A stretch of DNA of 64,000 nucleotides. Origin: Septoria linicola. Lineage: Eukaryota; Ascomycota; Dothideomycetes; Mycosphaerellales; Mycosphaerellaceae. The notes under the pieces are model-generated. The model was not told the DNA's origin. It ran no database searches and was given only the letters and a program-made list of their open reading frames with translations. Made by a program: the position numbers and the translations under genes. The stretch is taken from positions 558,001-622,000 of the forward strand of contig CP099424.1 in NCBI GenBank assembly GCA_024114885.1. Reading direction: 5' to 3'. This document shows, piece by piece, positions 21,988 through 31,917 of the stretch (positions are counted from its first letter, which is position 1; every line of letters begins with the position of its first letter).

Positions 21988-23330
21988 GCCGAAGGTGGAG
22001 TTTGACTCTGTGGAGAAATAGACTACAATGTCTCGGTGGTGGTTTCGGAACTACCAGACCTGGATGGCCATGATATATATGTTTTCATGTCCCTCCGGCC
22101 ACACCGTTGCTAACACTCCAGCCGCAAGGCGGGTACAAGGGCTTGGCATACTGTGTAGTATCTCCGACCCCTTAACCTCGTATACGCAGAGAGATACAGA
22201 TGCTGCATAGACGAGCTTGGACAGAGTTGATCTCGACATGCTGCTAGCATCGAGATAGAAGCTGCGATAGAGGTTTTGAGCCGCTGAGTGATCTAGCTTC
22301 GTCCGCCACAAAGGCTTGAACGTACATTGTAGATGCACATAGGGTCCAGTTCCTCGAGGGGCCGCTGTCCAAGGATGAACAAGCAGCTCGTCTTCCGGTG
22401 CTCTTGTTCAGAGAGGTGTGTATGATTCTGGGGTCCAAACCATGTACTGGCTTCAATATTCGTGAGCAGATTCTGTGCTTCGGTGCCATTTTGCGCATAG
22501 CATACTCGATGACAGCAGATTTCTCTGGAATCCACTTCATCGCTTTGAAAAGCAAGTCTGAACGTGAGAGACAATCGCAATGAAGTCACATCAATCTAGT
22601 GTCCTTGGCGGGACCCTAGCGCAAGACCCCCGAGATCCATAGATGCAACCCAAACATGCACGTACTATTGGAAGTAAAAGGTCAGGAGGTGTGATAACAG
22701 AGTCTTCATAAAGTAGGAAGGCAAGTCGTGATAGCAGATTACTGGGCTTGGAGTTCTTGGTACTCATGCCAAGGTCGAACTATACCTTCGTGCCTTCCTG
22801 TTTGAGACTGGTGGCTTCTCTTGCCTTCCACATTAGTACGGGGTTAGTGACCATCTTAGAAGAGGACGGCACACGACATCAGCGTGGTATCCATGTGAAA
22901 TAGAGTGCACAAGTTGAATTGCTGCCATGCATATTGCGTGTTGCCGAGCGTGGCAAATGTCGGAATGCAGCGGGCTTATCGTCGCCCTTCTGTCCGCAGC
23001 AGGCTTGGTTCTGCTTGTGATGAACACTTCTCCTTCTCCTGCTAAGGCCGTACAGCCTGAAGACGAGCAGATGCGGTAACTGATCTCGAAGGGTGGCGAC
23101 GCAGGCAATATCCTATGCGCAGTAAGCTCAACGATGAAAAGGCACTTACGAACAAGTTTTAGTTCTGCTACTGAGGAGCGGTTTTCCTAATGCATATCAA
23201 GTGTACCGCTGTCACTTTTTGCAAGTTTCCGACACGTCTGAATGGAGTGTATTTTCATCTCGCTGACACCACGTACAGCGATGCCGAGAGACACGCCAGA
23301 CTTATATGGCCCTGCTTTGGACAATCTTGC
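21988..23330. other. 1.3 kb intergenic region
   Basis: Lies between the 5' end of the M36 gene and the 3' end of the Cid1-like gene. Short frames are present on both strands, but none has a domain, signal peptide or clear introns. Confidence 0.45.
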
Positions 23331-25910
23331 TCAATCGAGACCATTGAGCACCGACTCTGCAGCGCCATACGCTGTGCTCTCTGCCTGTTCCTCTGCCTTC
23401 TTACGGCGGAACTCCTCGAGATACTCTGCGGCCTGATCTCCAGATATCTCGTTGAAGTTGCTGTGCTTGACGCCACCACTTGCACTCTTCTTCCTCCTAG
23501 ACGACGTTTTCGCTGCGCCCAATGTGGGAAATGCATCTTGGTCAGCCATGTCGAGCTGGCTAGGTGGCAATATTGGCATGCTCTCCTTACGTTGCTGTGG
23601 AATCCCATCAACGCTATCTTCGCCGTTCTTTCCGCGCTTTCCTCGAGTGCCGTGACGCTTTTTCTTCTGGATTGTGATATCTTCCTCTTCATTCCGAACA
23701 ATCTTGTTTGCGCTCAAGATTTCCATGTTGCGTCTCTCAATCTCTTGCTCATGATCCTCGGCTTCCTGCAGCTGATCAAACAGATACCCGTCCGGAGACG
23801 GCAAACCATTTTGGCCTTGTGCCACGCTCATAAGGATACGGTAGGCCCGACGAAACTCATCTCGGATGGCAACGATGCCGTTGTGGGTCACCGTCCTTGC
23901 CACATTGTGGCTAAGCTCGAAAGGGTCCTCAATGCAGAACAGGTAGCGATGCTGTATCTTTTTGCCCTCGCCTTCTTCTGTGGTCGCCTTGACCCAGCCT
24001 TTGGACTCCTTTGTCAGTATTCCCCCAGGTGTGCGCAGGGACAACACCTGCTGAGTCCAACGGAATTGTGGTCCGTTGCCCATGGACGAGTAGTACTGGA
24101 AGAAGCCCGCAAGCAGAGAGCCAATCGACTCACTGTTCGAGCTCATCTGCCCATTGTGCAAGGCGGCTTCAATTTCCTGCTCATTGCGCCAGAAGTCGAC
24201 CACCCACCCATCCACTTCGGCTCGTGAGTAGCCGGGCGGTGCGCAGTTGGCATGCGGTCGCCATGGCTGCTGTAGATTGGGTAACACCGGCGGATGCGCT
24301 ACGTTGATCAGATAGTGCAGTACCATGAGGACGTAGCCATAACTTGACAAGGTGCCCGAATAAGAACTGTTGATTTTGCGCTGTTTCGCGAACGATTTGA
24401 CTGCCAACACAATCGGACGCACGCGAGGATCGCACTTTGAGTAGCATCGCAGCATTTGTGTATTGTGTAGACCGAGAGGGTTGAAGAAGTTGATATCGCA
24501 CTGTATGCCAATGCCATCCTTGGGAAAGTCGAGCGGTCCGGCTTTGCGCTCTCTCGTCCAAGATTTCTGCTGTTCACGCTTCTGCTGAAGACCTTGCTGA
24601 CCATTGGCGTGCTCGTGTCCGTTCTTGGACGGTCCTTGAACCGTGAACAGTGCCGTCTGCTCTTGGGCGGCACCTTCCACTCCTTGCGTAGTGGCTGACT
24701 GAACAGTAATGCTTGCTTCATTCACAGATCCGTCATTGGTGGCGCCTGGCTGTACAGCTTGAAGTACAGCTTCTGCCGGTGGTAATGCATCATCGTCGAC
24801 CGTTTCATCCTCCTCTTTGTGCAGATGCGGGTATTTCTTCTCGTTAGGAAGAAAATCCCACTTCTCGCGTTCTTCTCGTAGCTTGTCAAGCAGACTGTCG
24901 CCGGGTTCCTGGCAGATCTTGATGATTGGCACGCGCGTGCGCGTCAGCAGGCGGGCTCCGAAGCCGACTCGCAGGAGTTCCTTCTCGAGCGACCTGGGCA
25001 GATCGTCCTCGAGCATTGAGAAAACGGCACTGGTTGAGTTGTGGTCAGGCACCACAATGACAAGGTCCATGTCCGAGCCAGCGCTGGCAAATCCCGACTG
25101 AAAGCTCCCAAAGCATTCAAGAGAGACATTCGGGAGGCTGGGGTTGGACATGCAAACACCGTGGCAAACACGCTGCAAGGCCAGGCGGAATGCCTCCTTT
25201 TCGTCTCGCTCGACCTGACTCATCTCAACAGCGGGAATTTCTTTGGCCACAATCTCATCAAGATATCGCGCTTGCCTTTGACGAGCAACATCTCTGCTGA
25301 CGAAATTTGACTGTGCTTGCCGTGCGTTGGGATCGTATAAGTTACGTGCGCCAGGTTGTGGTCGCGCCTGATAGCCTTGCGTCGAGCCGCCGCGCTGAAA
25401 CGCATCCGGATCGAGCTGAATTTGCTGATTTCGTTGCTGTCGTGATGTGCCCGCACCTCGGCCGTTACCGCGTTGGAGGCCGCCTCTGTTTTGATGCAAG
25501 CTAGGCGGTGGGCCAGATGGTCCTATCGATGGGCCACCTGCATGCTGGGCAGGTGGATGCCGCAAGTGCGGTGGAAGAAAACCTGGAGGATGCATGGGTG
25601 GGCTTGGCGAGTTCATCGGCTGCTGGAACATCAACGGAGGTCCATTCATGGGTGGCGGAAAGCCATGATTTGACGGCGAATTCGAGCTGAGGGAGCTGCT
25701 TTCACTCATGAGTCGTTGATGTTGGAAGCTTCCGCTGAGTGTCGGTCCTGCGGGCTGGTGGCTATATCCTGGTGGAACTGATGGAGGTAGTCGCACTCGT
25801 GGTCTGGAGTCGACAGGCGCATCATCTGGCACCGATCCGTTGAGCAGAATCATGCGACGGAGCCGATCTTCCAGGTTAGCAGCATCCTGCTGCGCAGTAA
25901 TGCTGTCCAT
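23331..25910 (-). CDS. Cid1-family noncanonical poly(A)/poly(U) polymerase
   Basis: Single exon, 859 aa, with ATG at 25910 (MDSITAQQDAANLEDRL); the open frame runs further upstream but without an ATG. A disordered Pro/Gly/Gln-rich N-terminus of about 220 residues is followed by the nucleotidyltransferase core. The signature GSFQSGFASAGSDMDLVIV has the first two catalytic Asp residues near 280 and 282; the third lies in GIQCDINFFNPLG. A PAP-associated domain follows (SYGYVLMVLHYLINV; DPFELSHNVARTV). The Lys/Arg-rich C-terminal region (QKKKRHGTRGKRGK) may bind RNA. Family members uridylate or adenylate RNA 3' ends to control decay. Confidence 0.88.
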   Translation of the reverse strand: MDSITAQQDAANLEDRLRRMILLNGSVPDDAPVDSRPRVRLPPSVPPGYSHQPAGPTLSGSFQHQRLMSESSSLSSNSPSNHGFPPPMNGPPLMFQQPMNSPSPPMHPPGFLPPHLRHPPAQHAGGPSIGPSGPPPSLHQNRGGLQRGNGRGAGTSRQQRNQQIQLDPDAFQRGGSTQGYQARPQPGARNLYDPNARQAQSNFVSRDVARQRQARYLDEIVAKEIPAVEMSQVERDEKEAFRLALQRVCHGVCMSNPSLPNVSLECFGSFQSGFASAGSDMDLVIVVPDHNSTSAVFSMLEDDLPRSLEKELLRVGFGARLLTRTRVPIIKICQEPGDSLLDKLREEREKWDFLPNEKKYPHLHKEEDETVDDDALPPAEAVLQAVQPGATNDGSVNEASITVQSATTQGVEGAAQEQTALFTVQGPSKNGHEHANGQQGLQQKREQQKSWTRERKAGPLDFPKDGIGIQCDINFFNPLGLHNTQMLRCYSKCDPRVRPIVLAVKSFAKQRKINSSYSGTLSSYGYVLMVLHYLINVAHPPVLPNLQQPWRPHANCAPPGYSRAEVDGWVVDFWRNEQEIEAALHNGQMSSNSESIGSLLAGFFQYYSSMGNGPQFRWTQQVLSLRTPGGILTKESKGWVKATTEEGEGKKIQHRYLFCIEDPFELSHNVARTVTHNGIVAIRDEFRRAYRILMSVAQGQNGLPSPDGYLFDQLQEAEDHEQEIERRNMEILSANKIVRNEEEDITIQKKKRHGTRGKRGKNGEDSVDGIPQQRKESMPILPPSQLDMADQDAFPTLGAAKTSSRRKKSASGGVKHSNFNEISGDQAAEYLEEFRRKKAEEQAESTAYGAAESVLNGLD

Positions 25911-26433
25911 GGCGACTGTGTTGTTGACAATCTCAATCTGACTAGCTCTCTTTACGAGCAAAGGCGAAGAGGGAAAACGCGGCTGTTCATCTCATAGCCA
26001 GCGCAATGAAGCAAAGTGCATCAAAGCAACACCCAAACTCCCGCGGTCCTGCCGTCGACGACCGTCTCAGACACCTCCACCACCACCATTGATGAGTGTG
26101 TTTGTTGTTGGAGTGAGAGATAATAGAGCAGCCCGAGCCAGAGGTGAATGATCGGCTCAAGTGGACCCACTCTGGCGACTGCCTTGCGCACGCGCCTTCC
26201 GCGTTCTGCCTGACGTGCCTTCTGCATGGATGCACGCTTCCAACAGACAATGACAATACAACAATAAGACTCACCAACAGCATTCCGTGGCCAGCGCGTC
26301 GACATTTCACCACTACAGACGCGCGCAACACACTCTTCTTCCTCCACAAACACATCTGGCTTCCACGCATGATATCCGATCGCACAACAACAGCCGCGAG
26401 TTGCTACCGACGCCCTCTCTTCACGTATCGACA
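25911..26433. promoter_or_regulatory. Shared divergent promoter, Cid1-like / TFIIF alpha
   Basis: The 523 bp separate two head-to-head housekeeping genes on opposite strands. It must contain both 5' UTRs and probably a bidirectional promoter. No TATA element is obvious. Confidence 0.4.
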
Positions 26434-28476
26434 ATGAGCAACTCGCCAGCTCAACCGCCATCAGGCCTAAATGCGGTCACGCCCACCACCGGCGGCCCAG
26501 CAGCACCCATTGTGCGCAAGCGACCAGCAGTCAATATCTTCAACACTTCCTCCAAGAAGAAGCCGATCCGCAAGCCTGCGCCTGCCGGGTCGAAGCCTGC
26601 TGCTGCGCCGACCACGACACAAATCTCCAACGGCCAGCCGCTGGGCTCCTACCAGCAGCCGATCAATGGCACTACGAATCACATTCCCGCGCCGGCTGCG
26701 CCAACAGACGAGCCTGACCCGAGCACGTACAACGAATACCCCATCATGATCACCAAAAGCCAGCTGAGTCAGGGTATGCGCTATCATGCTATGAAGCTGC
26801 AGAGCAAACTGGGAAAGAACGGCCAGCCGATCGAAGTCAATCCCTACGATCAAAACCAGTTCCCGCGCCCCGCTCGGCTGCATCGACGCTATGCGCGTGA
26901 CAAGATGGAGTCGCTGGAGCAGTCGGAGGTGGGATCTGGCGTGGACGACAAGGAGCGCGAGCAGATGAACGCTCGTCGTGCAGAACGTCAAGCAGAGCGA
27001 GAGGAGAACCAGAAGCTGATTGCGCCGACGGGTGGTGAATCAAACAGACCGCAGAAGAAGAAGATGCAGAAGAAAGTGGAGGAGGGGAGAGACGAAAGTA
27101 ACCCAGTGCGCCAGAAACGCTCTCAGCTGAGGTACGAGGAAGCACGACCGTGGCATTTGGAGGATTACGAGGGGAAGAACGTGTGGGTGGGCAGTTACGA
27201 GGAAGCACTTTCCGAAAGGAGCATCATGTTGGTCGTTAGTAACGACGGCACCTTTGAGATGGTCCCTGTGGAGAAGTGGTACAAGTTTCAGCAGACGAAT
27301 AAAGTCAACGCCATGGACTCGGAGCAGGTCGAGAAGTTCATGATGATGAAGCATGTGCCTTCCCGCTGGGCACTAGGAACACAGAAGGGCAACGAGCAAG
27401 CGTCGCAGTCACGCATACGCGCGTTGCGGGCTTCCAGAGACGATGAAGACATGCGACGAGAAAGCACAGGAGACTTTGATGCTGATCGCGATATGCTGGA
27501 CCTCGATGTCAAGGACGAGTTTCAGGATGATGACGAGGGAATGCTGTTCCAGGGCGAAGACGGTGAGGATGGCGACGAGATTGAGCGAAGAATTTACCTG
27601 GAGATGCGCGATGCGGGTCTTGGAGGTACAGGCGTGAAGAATGAGGACCAAGATGTGGAAGGCGAGCATCATCGCGATCAGCTGCAACGACTGGCCGAGA
27701 AGAAGAAGCAGAAGAAACTCCGAAAGCAGCTTCGAAAGCGAGAGCACCAGGGTCAGTATAGTGATGACTCGGATAGTGACCCCTACGCCGAGTCGAGTGA
27801 ATCGATGGATTCCGAGGAGGAAGCAGAAGAAGAAAAACGGAAGGCCGAGGAAGAGAAGAAGAAAGCTATTGTTAATGGCGATAAGTCTGGCGCTTCTACC
27901 AAAGGTACTAACACACCGACCGGCAGGCCAGAGAAGCGGGATCCCACAAGGCTCGGTGCGAATCTCAAGCGACCTGGCTCGCCTGATGCTTCAGACCTTA
28001 GCGGAAACGAGTCGAGTCGCAAAAAGGTGAAGAGCATCAATGGTCGTCCTGTCTCTGCTGCACCTAGTGCTGCACGTGCAATCTCATCTACTGGCGTACC
28101 AAATGCGAAGGTATCACGAGTTGGTGGTTCGGGCTCTGGTAGTGACACCGATACGTCCAAGACTGGTCGCCTCAAGCTGAAGCTGAAGAACAGTCCGCCA
28201 GGATCCCCATCAGCGGCTACTCCCAATGGCTCTCGCGCTGGATCACCCACTGCCAGTGGCACGGCAACGCCGAATGGTGGCACACCTTTCCCGACCCTCG
28301 ATGAGGTTCGTGCATCAATTCCGCCTGCTGGCATTGCCATGAAGGCGCTCGTGGCAAAGTTCAAGAGCAGAGTGGGCACACGGACCGCGGACTTTATCGC
28401 TCTTGTCAAGAAAGCAGGGCAACTGTCTAAAGACAAGGACAAGATTGGCCTGATTGAGCTTAAGCCAGGCGTCTAG
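26434..28476 (+). CDS. tfg1: Transcription initiation factor TFIIF subunit alpha (RAP74/Tfg1)
   Basis: Single exon, 680 aa, from ATG 26434 (MSNSPAQPPSGLNAVTPTTG). The conserved N-terminal dimerisation region contains EYPIMITKSQLSQGMRYHAM and RPARLHRRYARDKME. A central highly charged region (KKKMQKKVEE; EDGEDGDEIERR; EKKKQKKLRKQLRKRE) follows, and a Ser/Pro-rich stretch leads to the C-terminal winged helix (FPTLDEVRASIPPAG to the end), which in RAP74 binds the Pol II CTD phosphatase. TFIIF binds RNA polymerase II and helps start-site selection and elongation. The stop TAG is followed in the same frame by a degenerate copy of the winged helix. Confidence 0.92.
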   Translation: MSNSPAQPPSGLNAVTPTTGGPAAPIVRKRPAVNIFNTSSKKKPIRKPAPAGSKPAAAPTTTQISNGQPLGSYQQPINGTTNHIPAPAAPTDEPDPSTYNEYPIMITKSQLSQGMRYHAMKLQSKLGKNGQPIEVNPYDQNQFPRPARLHRRYARDKMESLEQSEVGSGVDDKEREQMNARRAERQAEREENQKLIAPTGGESNRPQKKKMQKKVEEGRDESNPVRQKRSQLRYEEARPWHLEDYEGKNVWVGSYEEALSERSIMLVVSNDGTFEMVPVEKWYKFQQTNKVNAMDSEQVEKFMMMKHVPSRWALGTQKGNEQASQSRIRALRASRDDEDMRRESTGDFDADRDMLDLDVKDEFQDDDEGMLFQGEDGEDGDEIERRIYLEMRDAGLGGTGVKNEDQDVEGEHHRDQLQRLAEKKKQKKLRKQLRKREHQGQYSDDSDSDPYAESSESMDSEEEAEEEKRKAEEEKKKAIVNGDKSGASTKGTNTPTGRPEKRDPTRLGANLKRPGSPDASDLSGNESSRKKVKSINGRPVSAAPSAARAISSTGVPNAKVSRVGGSGSGSDTDTSKTGRLKLKLKNSPPGSPSAATPNGSRAGSPTASGTATPNGGTPFPTLDEVRASIPPAGIAMKALVAKFKSRVGTRTADFIALVKKAGQLSKDKDKIGLIELKPGV

Positions 28477-28521
28477 AGGCCAGGTCATGGTGTGAGCTCT
28501 AAAGATACACACGACATTACG

Positions 28522-28730
28522 TATCCGAGTTTGGAAGAGATTCGTGCAGCCACATCGCCCTTTGGAATTCATATCAATGCGCTTTTCGATATGTTCCGCA
28601 GCAGAATAAACACTCGGCAGGAGCATTTCGTCGCGCTCGTCGTGCAAGCAGGTCAGCTCTCGAGGACAAAGACAAGATTGACTGGGTTGAGCTTAAGCCG
28701 GAGAGCTTTGAGATTGCATGCGACGAATCG
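28522..28730 (+). pseudogene. Decayed TFIIF-alpha winged-helix copy 1
   Basis: Directly behind the TFIIF alpha stop and in the same frame, the sequence reads YPSLEEIRAATSPFGI, then FRSRINTRQEHFVALVVQAG, matching the authentic domain (FPTLDEVRASIPPAGI; FKSRVGTRTADFIALVKKAG). A one-base deletion near 28661 then shifts it; the family-like tail EDKDKIDWVELKPE continues in the next frame. It starts 234 bp after the corresponding point in the real gene. Confidence 0.75.
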
Positions 28731-28964
28731 TTCCCGACTTATGAAGAGATTCGTGCAGCAATATCACCCGTTGGTATTCATATACACGCACTTGTCGAGA
28801 TGTTCCGCAGCAGAGTAGGCACTCGACAGGCGGAATTCATCGAGCGTGCCAACGAAGTATGCCAACTCCCCGAGCCCACAGACAAGACTTACTGGTTTGA
28901 GCTCAAGCCAGGCGTCCAGAACCCGAGTGATAGTGAGTTCTTTGATGCTACGTACGGGGCATTT
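28731..28964 (+). pseudogene. Decayed TFIIF-alpha winged-helix copy 2
   Basis: Reads FPTYEEIRAAISPVGIHI, FRSRVGTRQAEFIERANEV and TYWFELKPGVQ without interruption. It is the best preserved of the three copies and lies in the same frame as the tail of copy 1 and the front of copy 3, giving about 137 sense codons (28662-29069). It has no ATG near its start. It begins 209 bp after copy 1. Confidence 0.75.
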
Positions 28965-29150
28965 TTCCCGACTCTTGAAGAGATTCGAGCGTCAATCCCA
29001 GCTGCTAGAATCGCTATGGCCGCGCTTGTCAACAAATTCCGCAGCAGAATACAAACCACTCCAAGGGAGTAGTTCGTCGGAATCGTCAACAAAGTAGGCC
29101 AGCTTTGTAAGGACCCGGCCAAGCCTAAAACGATAGTCCCTAGGTCACCT
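28965..29150 (+). pseudogene. Decayed TFIIF-alpha winged-helix copy 3
   Basis: Reads FPTLEEIRASIPAARIAMAA and NKFRSRIQTTPRE, then TAG (29070-29072), then continues in frame as FVGIVNKVGQLCKDPAKPK. The stop sits where the authentic domain has an Asp codon, so a single base change (for example GAG to TAG) could explain it. It starts 234 bp after copy 2 and is closer to the real domain than copies 1 and 2 in its first helix. Confidence 0.75.
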
Positions 29151-29550
29151 ACCTAAGACGCAAGTTATATACGAGGGTCTACAAAAGTCCTTGCACAGTT
29201 TGCCAACGGCGCTTCAGTTGATGATCCGATGGAGTCAGTCAAATGATGGAAAATGATGGAGAGTTGTAACATCGTTCAGATTAGTAGCTGCTCTAGACTG
29301 TATATTCCCCAGCCGAATCGATCATTGTGGTCATAGTAAAACTGCCGCTCTGTTGTATTGCGCGATTCAGGTAGCGTACTAATGCTGTATCTCGTCTCTC
29401 ATAACAATCTTGGGAGCAGTACAATGTCAAGTAGCTGGCGACTGTGTCCATCGACTCTCCATGGCCTCAAGTACTACTACTCTCTTTGTAGACTTCAAGC
29501 CTGATCACATGCACTCACATCACATCATCTCAGTCGTAAAAGCCATCTCC
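29151..29550. other. Intergenic, 3' flanks
   Basis: Lies between the last winged-helix relic and the convergent Ufd1-like gene. No fourth relic could be recognised. Confidence 0.45.
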
Positions 29551-31917
29551 TCATCTCCGCTCCTCTGCCCTGGCAGGCGCCCAATTCTTCAACCACACCC
29601 GCGCAGCATCGAGATCACCGCCTTCTGCTTCAAGCGCGCCAACACACCATTCGAAGCTAAAACCACCTTTCCCAGCAGGACCTCCGTCCTCGGCTGCGAG
29701 CATAGTGGCTAAATTTCTCCTCTTCTGACTACTTTCATCGACGCAGAAGTGTAAAGGCGTCGATTGACCAGATTCGGTCAGACCAGTGAGGAACGGCTTG
29801 ATCATCGGGAGTGCATCCTTTGTTGTGATGTTCATGCTCAGATCGGTGTTCTTGCGACCGATTTTGCAGAACTCATTTTTGCACCATGATCGGCCACAGC
29901 CGGTTAGGAGTTGCTGGAGGTAGCGTCTTTCGACACGGCGGCGGAGGGCTTTGTTGTCTGGATCGTGGAGGCTGACATATAATGGTCCGAAGCAGACGCT
30001 GCATAGGCCGACGTCGTTGCCAGGGCCTTGGCCCATGCGAGTGCCGGCTCGGGTGTCGCCAGTCTTGGAGCATGTGTCGAGGGTGCGGCCGCAGTTGATG
30101 TTGCGACATGGAATGGGTGTCTGTCGGTTGTGTCTGTCGAGGTCGTGGTTCTTGAGATGGATTTCCATGTCTCGCAGGCGCACAATTTTCTGGCATAGAT
30201 GGCATTCTGTCGTTCGAGCGCCGTCCGCGAGTTCGTGGACTGTCATGCCTGAAAGTAACGCTTCCGCATTAGGCACATCTGGGTCGCCTTCCTGCGGCAC
30301 TTCCAAGTGGCAGAAGCGACATAATATGGGCTTTCCAGGACAGGTCGTAGTCCGGTGATGAGCCAAGGCAGGCAAGTTGTGAAATGTTTCGGCAGTGCTA
30401 CAGTCACTGCATCGCAGCACTTCGCTCGGATGCACGATCTTCTCGTGTTGGAGTCGTGACGAGGGCGTATTCCCGAACGAAGAGTCGTGGGGACAGTGCC
30501 AGTGCTTTTCGAATTCTGGCGAGCGCTTCTGGAATACTTGTCCGCATCCTCTGGGGCACAGCAGGTTGTTCCTGAGACAGAAGTTTTCGTGCAACATCAT
30601 TCGACCTTGAGGCACCCACTGCTTGCAGTTCTTGCATCGTACATCTCCTTCATTAGGCGGTCCGTCTGCGGCATCTGCTGTGAGGTCAATCACACCGTTA
30701 GAAGTGTCTGCATGCCTGACGCGAAGCGTGAAGTGCCGCGGCACGGGTGACGAGACCGTGGCATTGTCTGAACTGTCCGGCGCGAACGCCCATATCGTCA
30801 CTTGTAACGCTTCTGCATGCTCCAGCTCAGCATTGGTGGGCTCAAGACGTGTGCGCTTGCTTGGGCGTGTGTCGAGATCGGCGAATACGTGCTCATCGAT
30901 GCGCGGCTTCGCTCGTTGTGTGGTAGAGAATGGGCTGACCAGCAGATTGACATCCTCTTCCTCGTCCTCGGCGTCTAGCTCAATCTCCAGTGCTAGTGTT
31001 CGATTCCAGGAGGGAAGCGTGTAGTCGACATAGTCTCCAGGCAGAATCTGGCCATGCTGCTCCTTGAACAAGTCTAGCTCGCCGCCTGGAGAGCTCCCAT
31101 GCTCAGTTCCTGGCTGCTTCGTCATTTTCGCCGCTACTCTCTTCACCGTTTCTCGCGCCTGCTCCTCATTCAATGCTTCGATATCCACCTCCAAATCTGT
31201 GTCCACCACGCAGATGCCGTCCACATCAGGTTTGAGGCCGTCGACCAGAAATCTAAACTCCTCCCTCTTGCCTCCCACACCTCGCCCTCCCGGCACCATC
31301 AGTACTTCGCCATTGGTCATGGTCGTGTAATTCGCGCGCAGATGCTGTTCTAGCAGCGCCTTCCAGTCCTCGGGATCGTAGCCTGGCTCCAGAGGTCTGA
31401 GCTTTACGAAAGTGCCTTTGGGTAATTGTCGTGCATGTACAGTAATCGAAGGTCGCTTATGGCCGCTCGTCACGGCCTCGCCTGCGCTATCCACTTCCAT
31501 GACATCTTCTTGCCTCTCCGCATCAGCGGCGTTAATACCCAATGTTTCCAGCAGAAATGGGCTGAGCACAGCCTCGCCCTCTTCCGCTGAGAACTCTCGT
31601 ACTCCCGCGTACACCACACGTCCATTGACAGGGTTGACTAAGCGGAAAGTCAATGGATGAGGAAGTTGCTGTCGCTGGTCCTGGTACTGCGATTCTGCCT
31701 GCCGATATGCTGAATATGTGGACGAGTTATATGGGTCGTATTGTGGCAGATCTCGACGTGCATTTTCAGCTGCAGCGTTTGATGATGCGCTGAGCAGCTG
31801 CTCCAATGCTGAAGGAGGCAGTAATATCTTGTCGCCAGACATTTTCTGCCAATGTCCCGGCGCCGAAACAGTGTACTGTGCCGTCCACTTGAGAGAGGAC
31901 TGAGGGGACTCGGTCAT
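29551..31917 (-). CDS. Ufd1-like ubiquitin-fusion degradation protein with zinc fingers
   Basis: Single exon, 788 aa, ATG at 31917. The N-terminal Ufd1 domain includes SGDKILLPPSALEQLL, LTFRLVNPVNGRVVYAGV and FVKLRPLEPGYDPEDWKALL. The middle part has a Cys/His-rich TRAF/C2H2-like array (CKNCKQWVPQGRMMLHENFC; CSDCSTAETFHNLPALAHH; CRFCHLEVP; ECHLCQKIVRLRDMEIHLKNH). A C-terminal UBA-like segment (FEWCVGALEAEGGDLDAARV) may bind ubiquitin. It is longer than canonical Ufd1 (about 360 aa), so it is probably the fungal Ufd1-zinc-finger paralogue rather than the Cdc48-Npl4 partner itself. Confidence 0.85.
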   Translation of the reverse strand: MTESPQSSLKWTAQYTVSAPGHWQKMSGDKILLPPSALEQLLSASSNAAAENARRDLPQYDPYNSSTYSAYRQAESQYQDQRQQLPHPLTFRLVNPVNGRVVYAGVREFSAEEGEAVLSPFLLETLGINAADAERQEDVMEVDSAGEAVTSGHKRPSITVHARQLPKGTFVKLRPLEPGYDPEDWKALLEQHLRANYTTMTNGEVLMVPGGRGVGGKREEFRFLVDGLKPDVDGICVVDTDLEVDIEALNEEQARETVKRVAAKMTKQPGTEHGSSPGGELDLFKEQHGQILPGDYVDYTLPSWNRTLALEIELDAEDEEEDVNLLVSPFSTTQRAKPRIDEHVFADLDTRPSKRTRLEPTNAELEHAEALQVTIWAFAPDSSDNATVSSPVPRHFTLRVRHADTSNGVIDLTADAADGPPNEGDVRCKNCKQWVPQGRMMLHENFCLRNNLLCPRGCGQVFQKRSPEFEKHWHCPHDSSFGNTPSSRLQHEKIVHPSEVLRCSDCSTAETFHNLPALAHHRTTTCPGKPILCRFCHLEVPQEGDPDVPNAEALLSGMTVHELADGARTTECHLCQKIVRLRDMEIHLKNHDLDRHNRQTPIPCRNINCGRTLDTCSKTGDTRAGTRMGQGPGNDVGLCSVCFGPLYVSLHDPDNKALRRRVERRYLQQLLTGCGRSWCKNEFCKIGRKNTDLSMNITTKDALPMIKPFLTGLTESGQSTPLHFCVDESSQKRRNLATMLAAEDGGPAGKGGFSFEWCVGALEAEGGDLDAARVWLKNWAPARAEERR

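Noticed and set aside
23190..24227. 345-codon plus-strand frame with hydrophobic stretches
   Set aside because: Antisense of the Cid1-like gene 3' half; the apparent membrane segments come from complementary codons.
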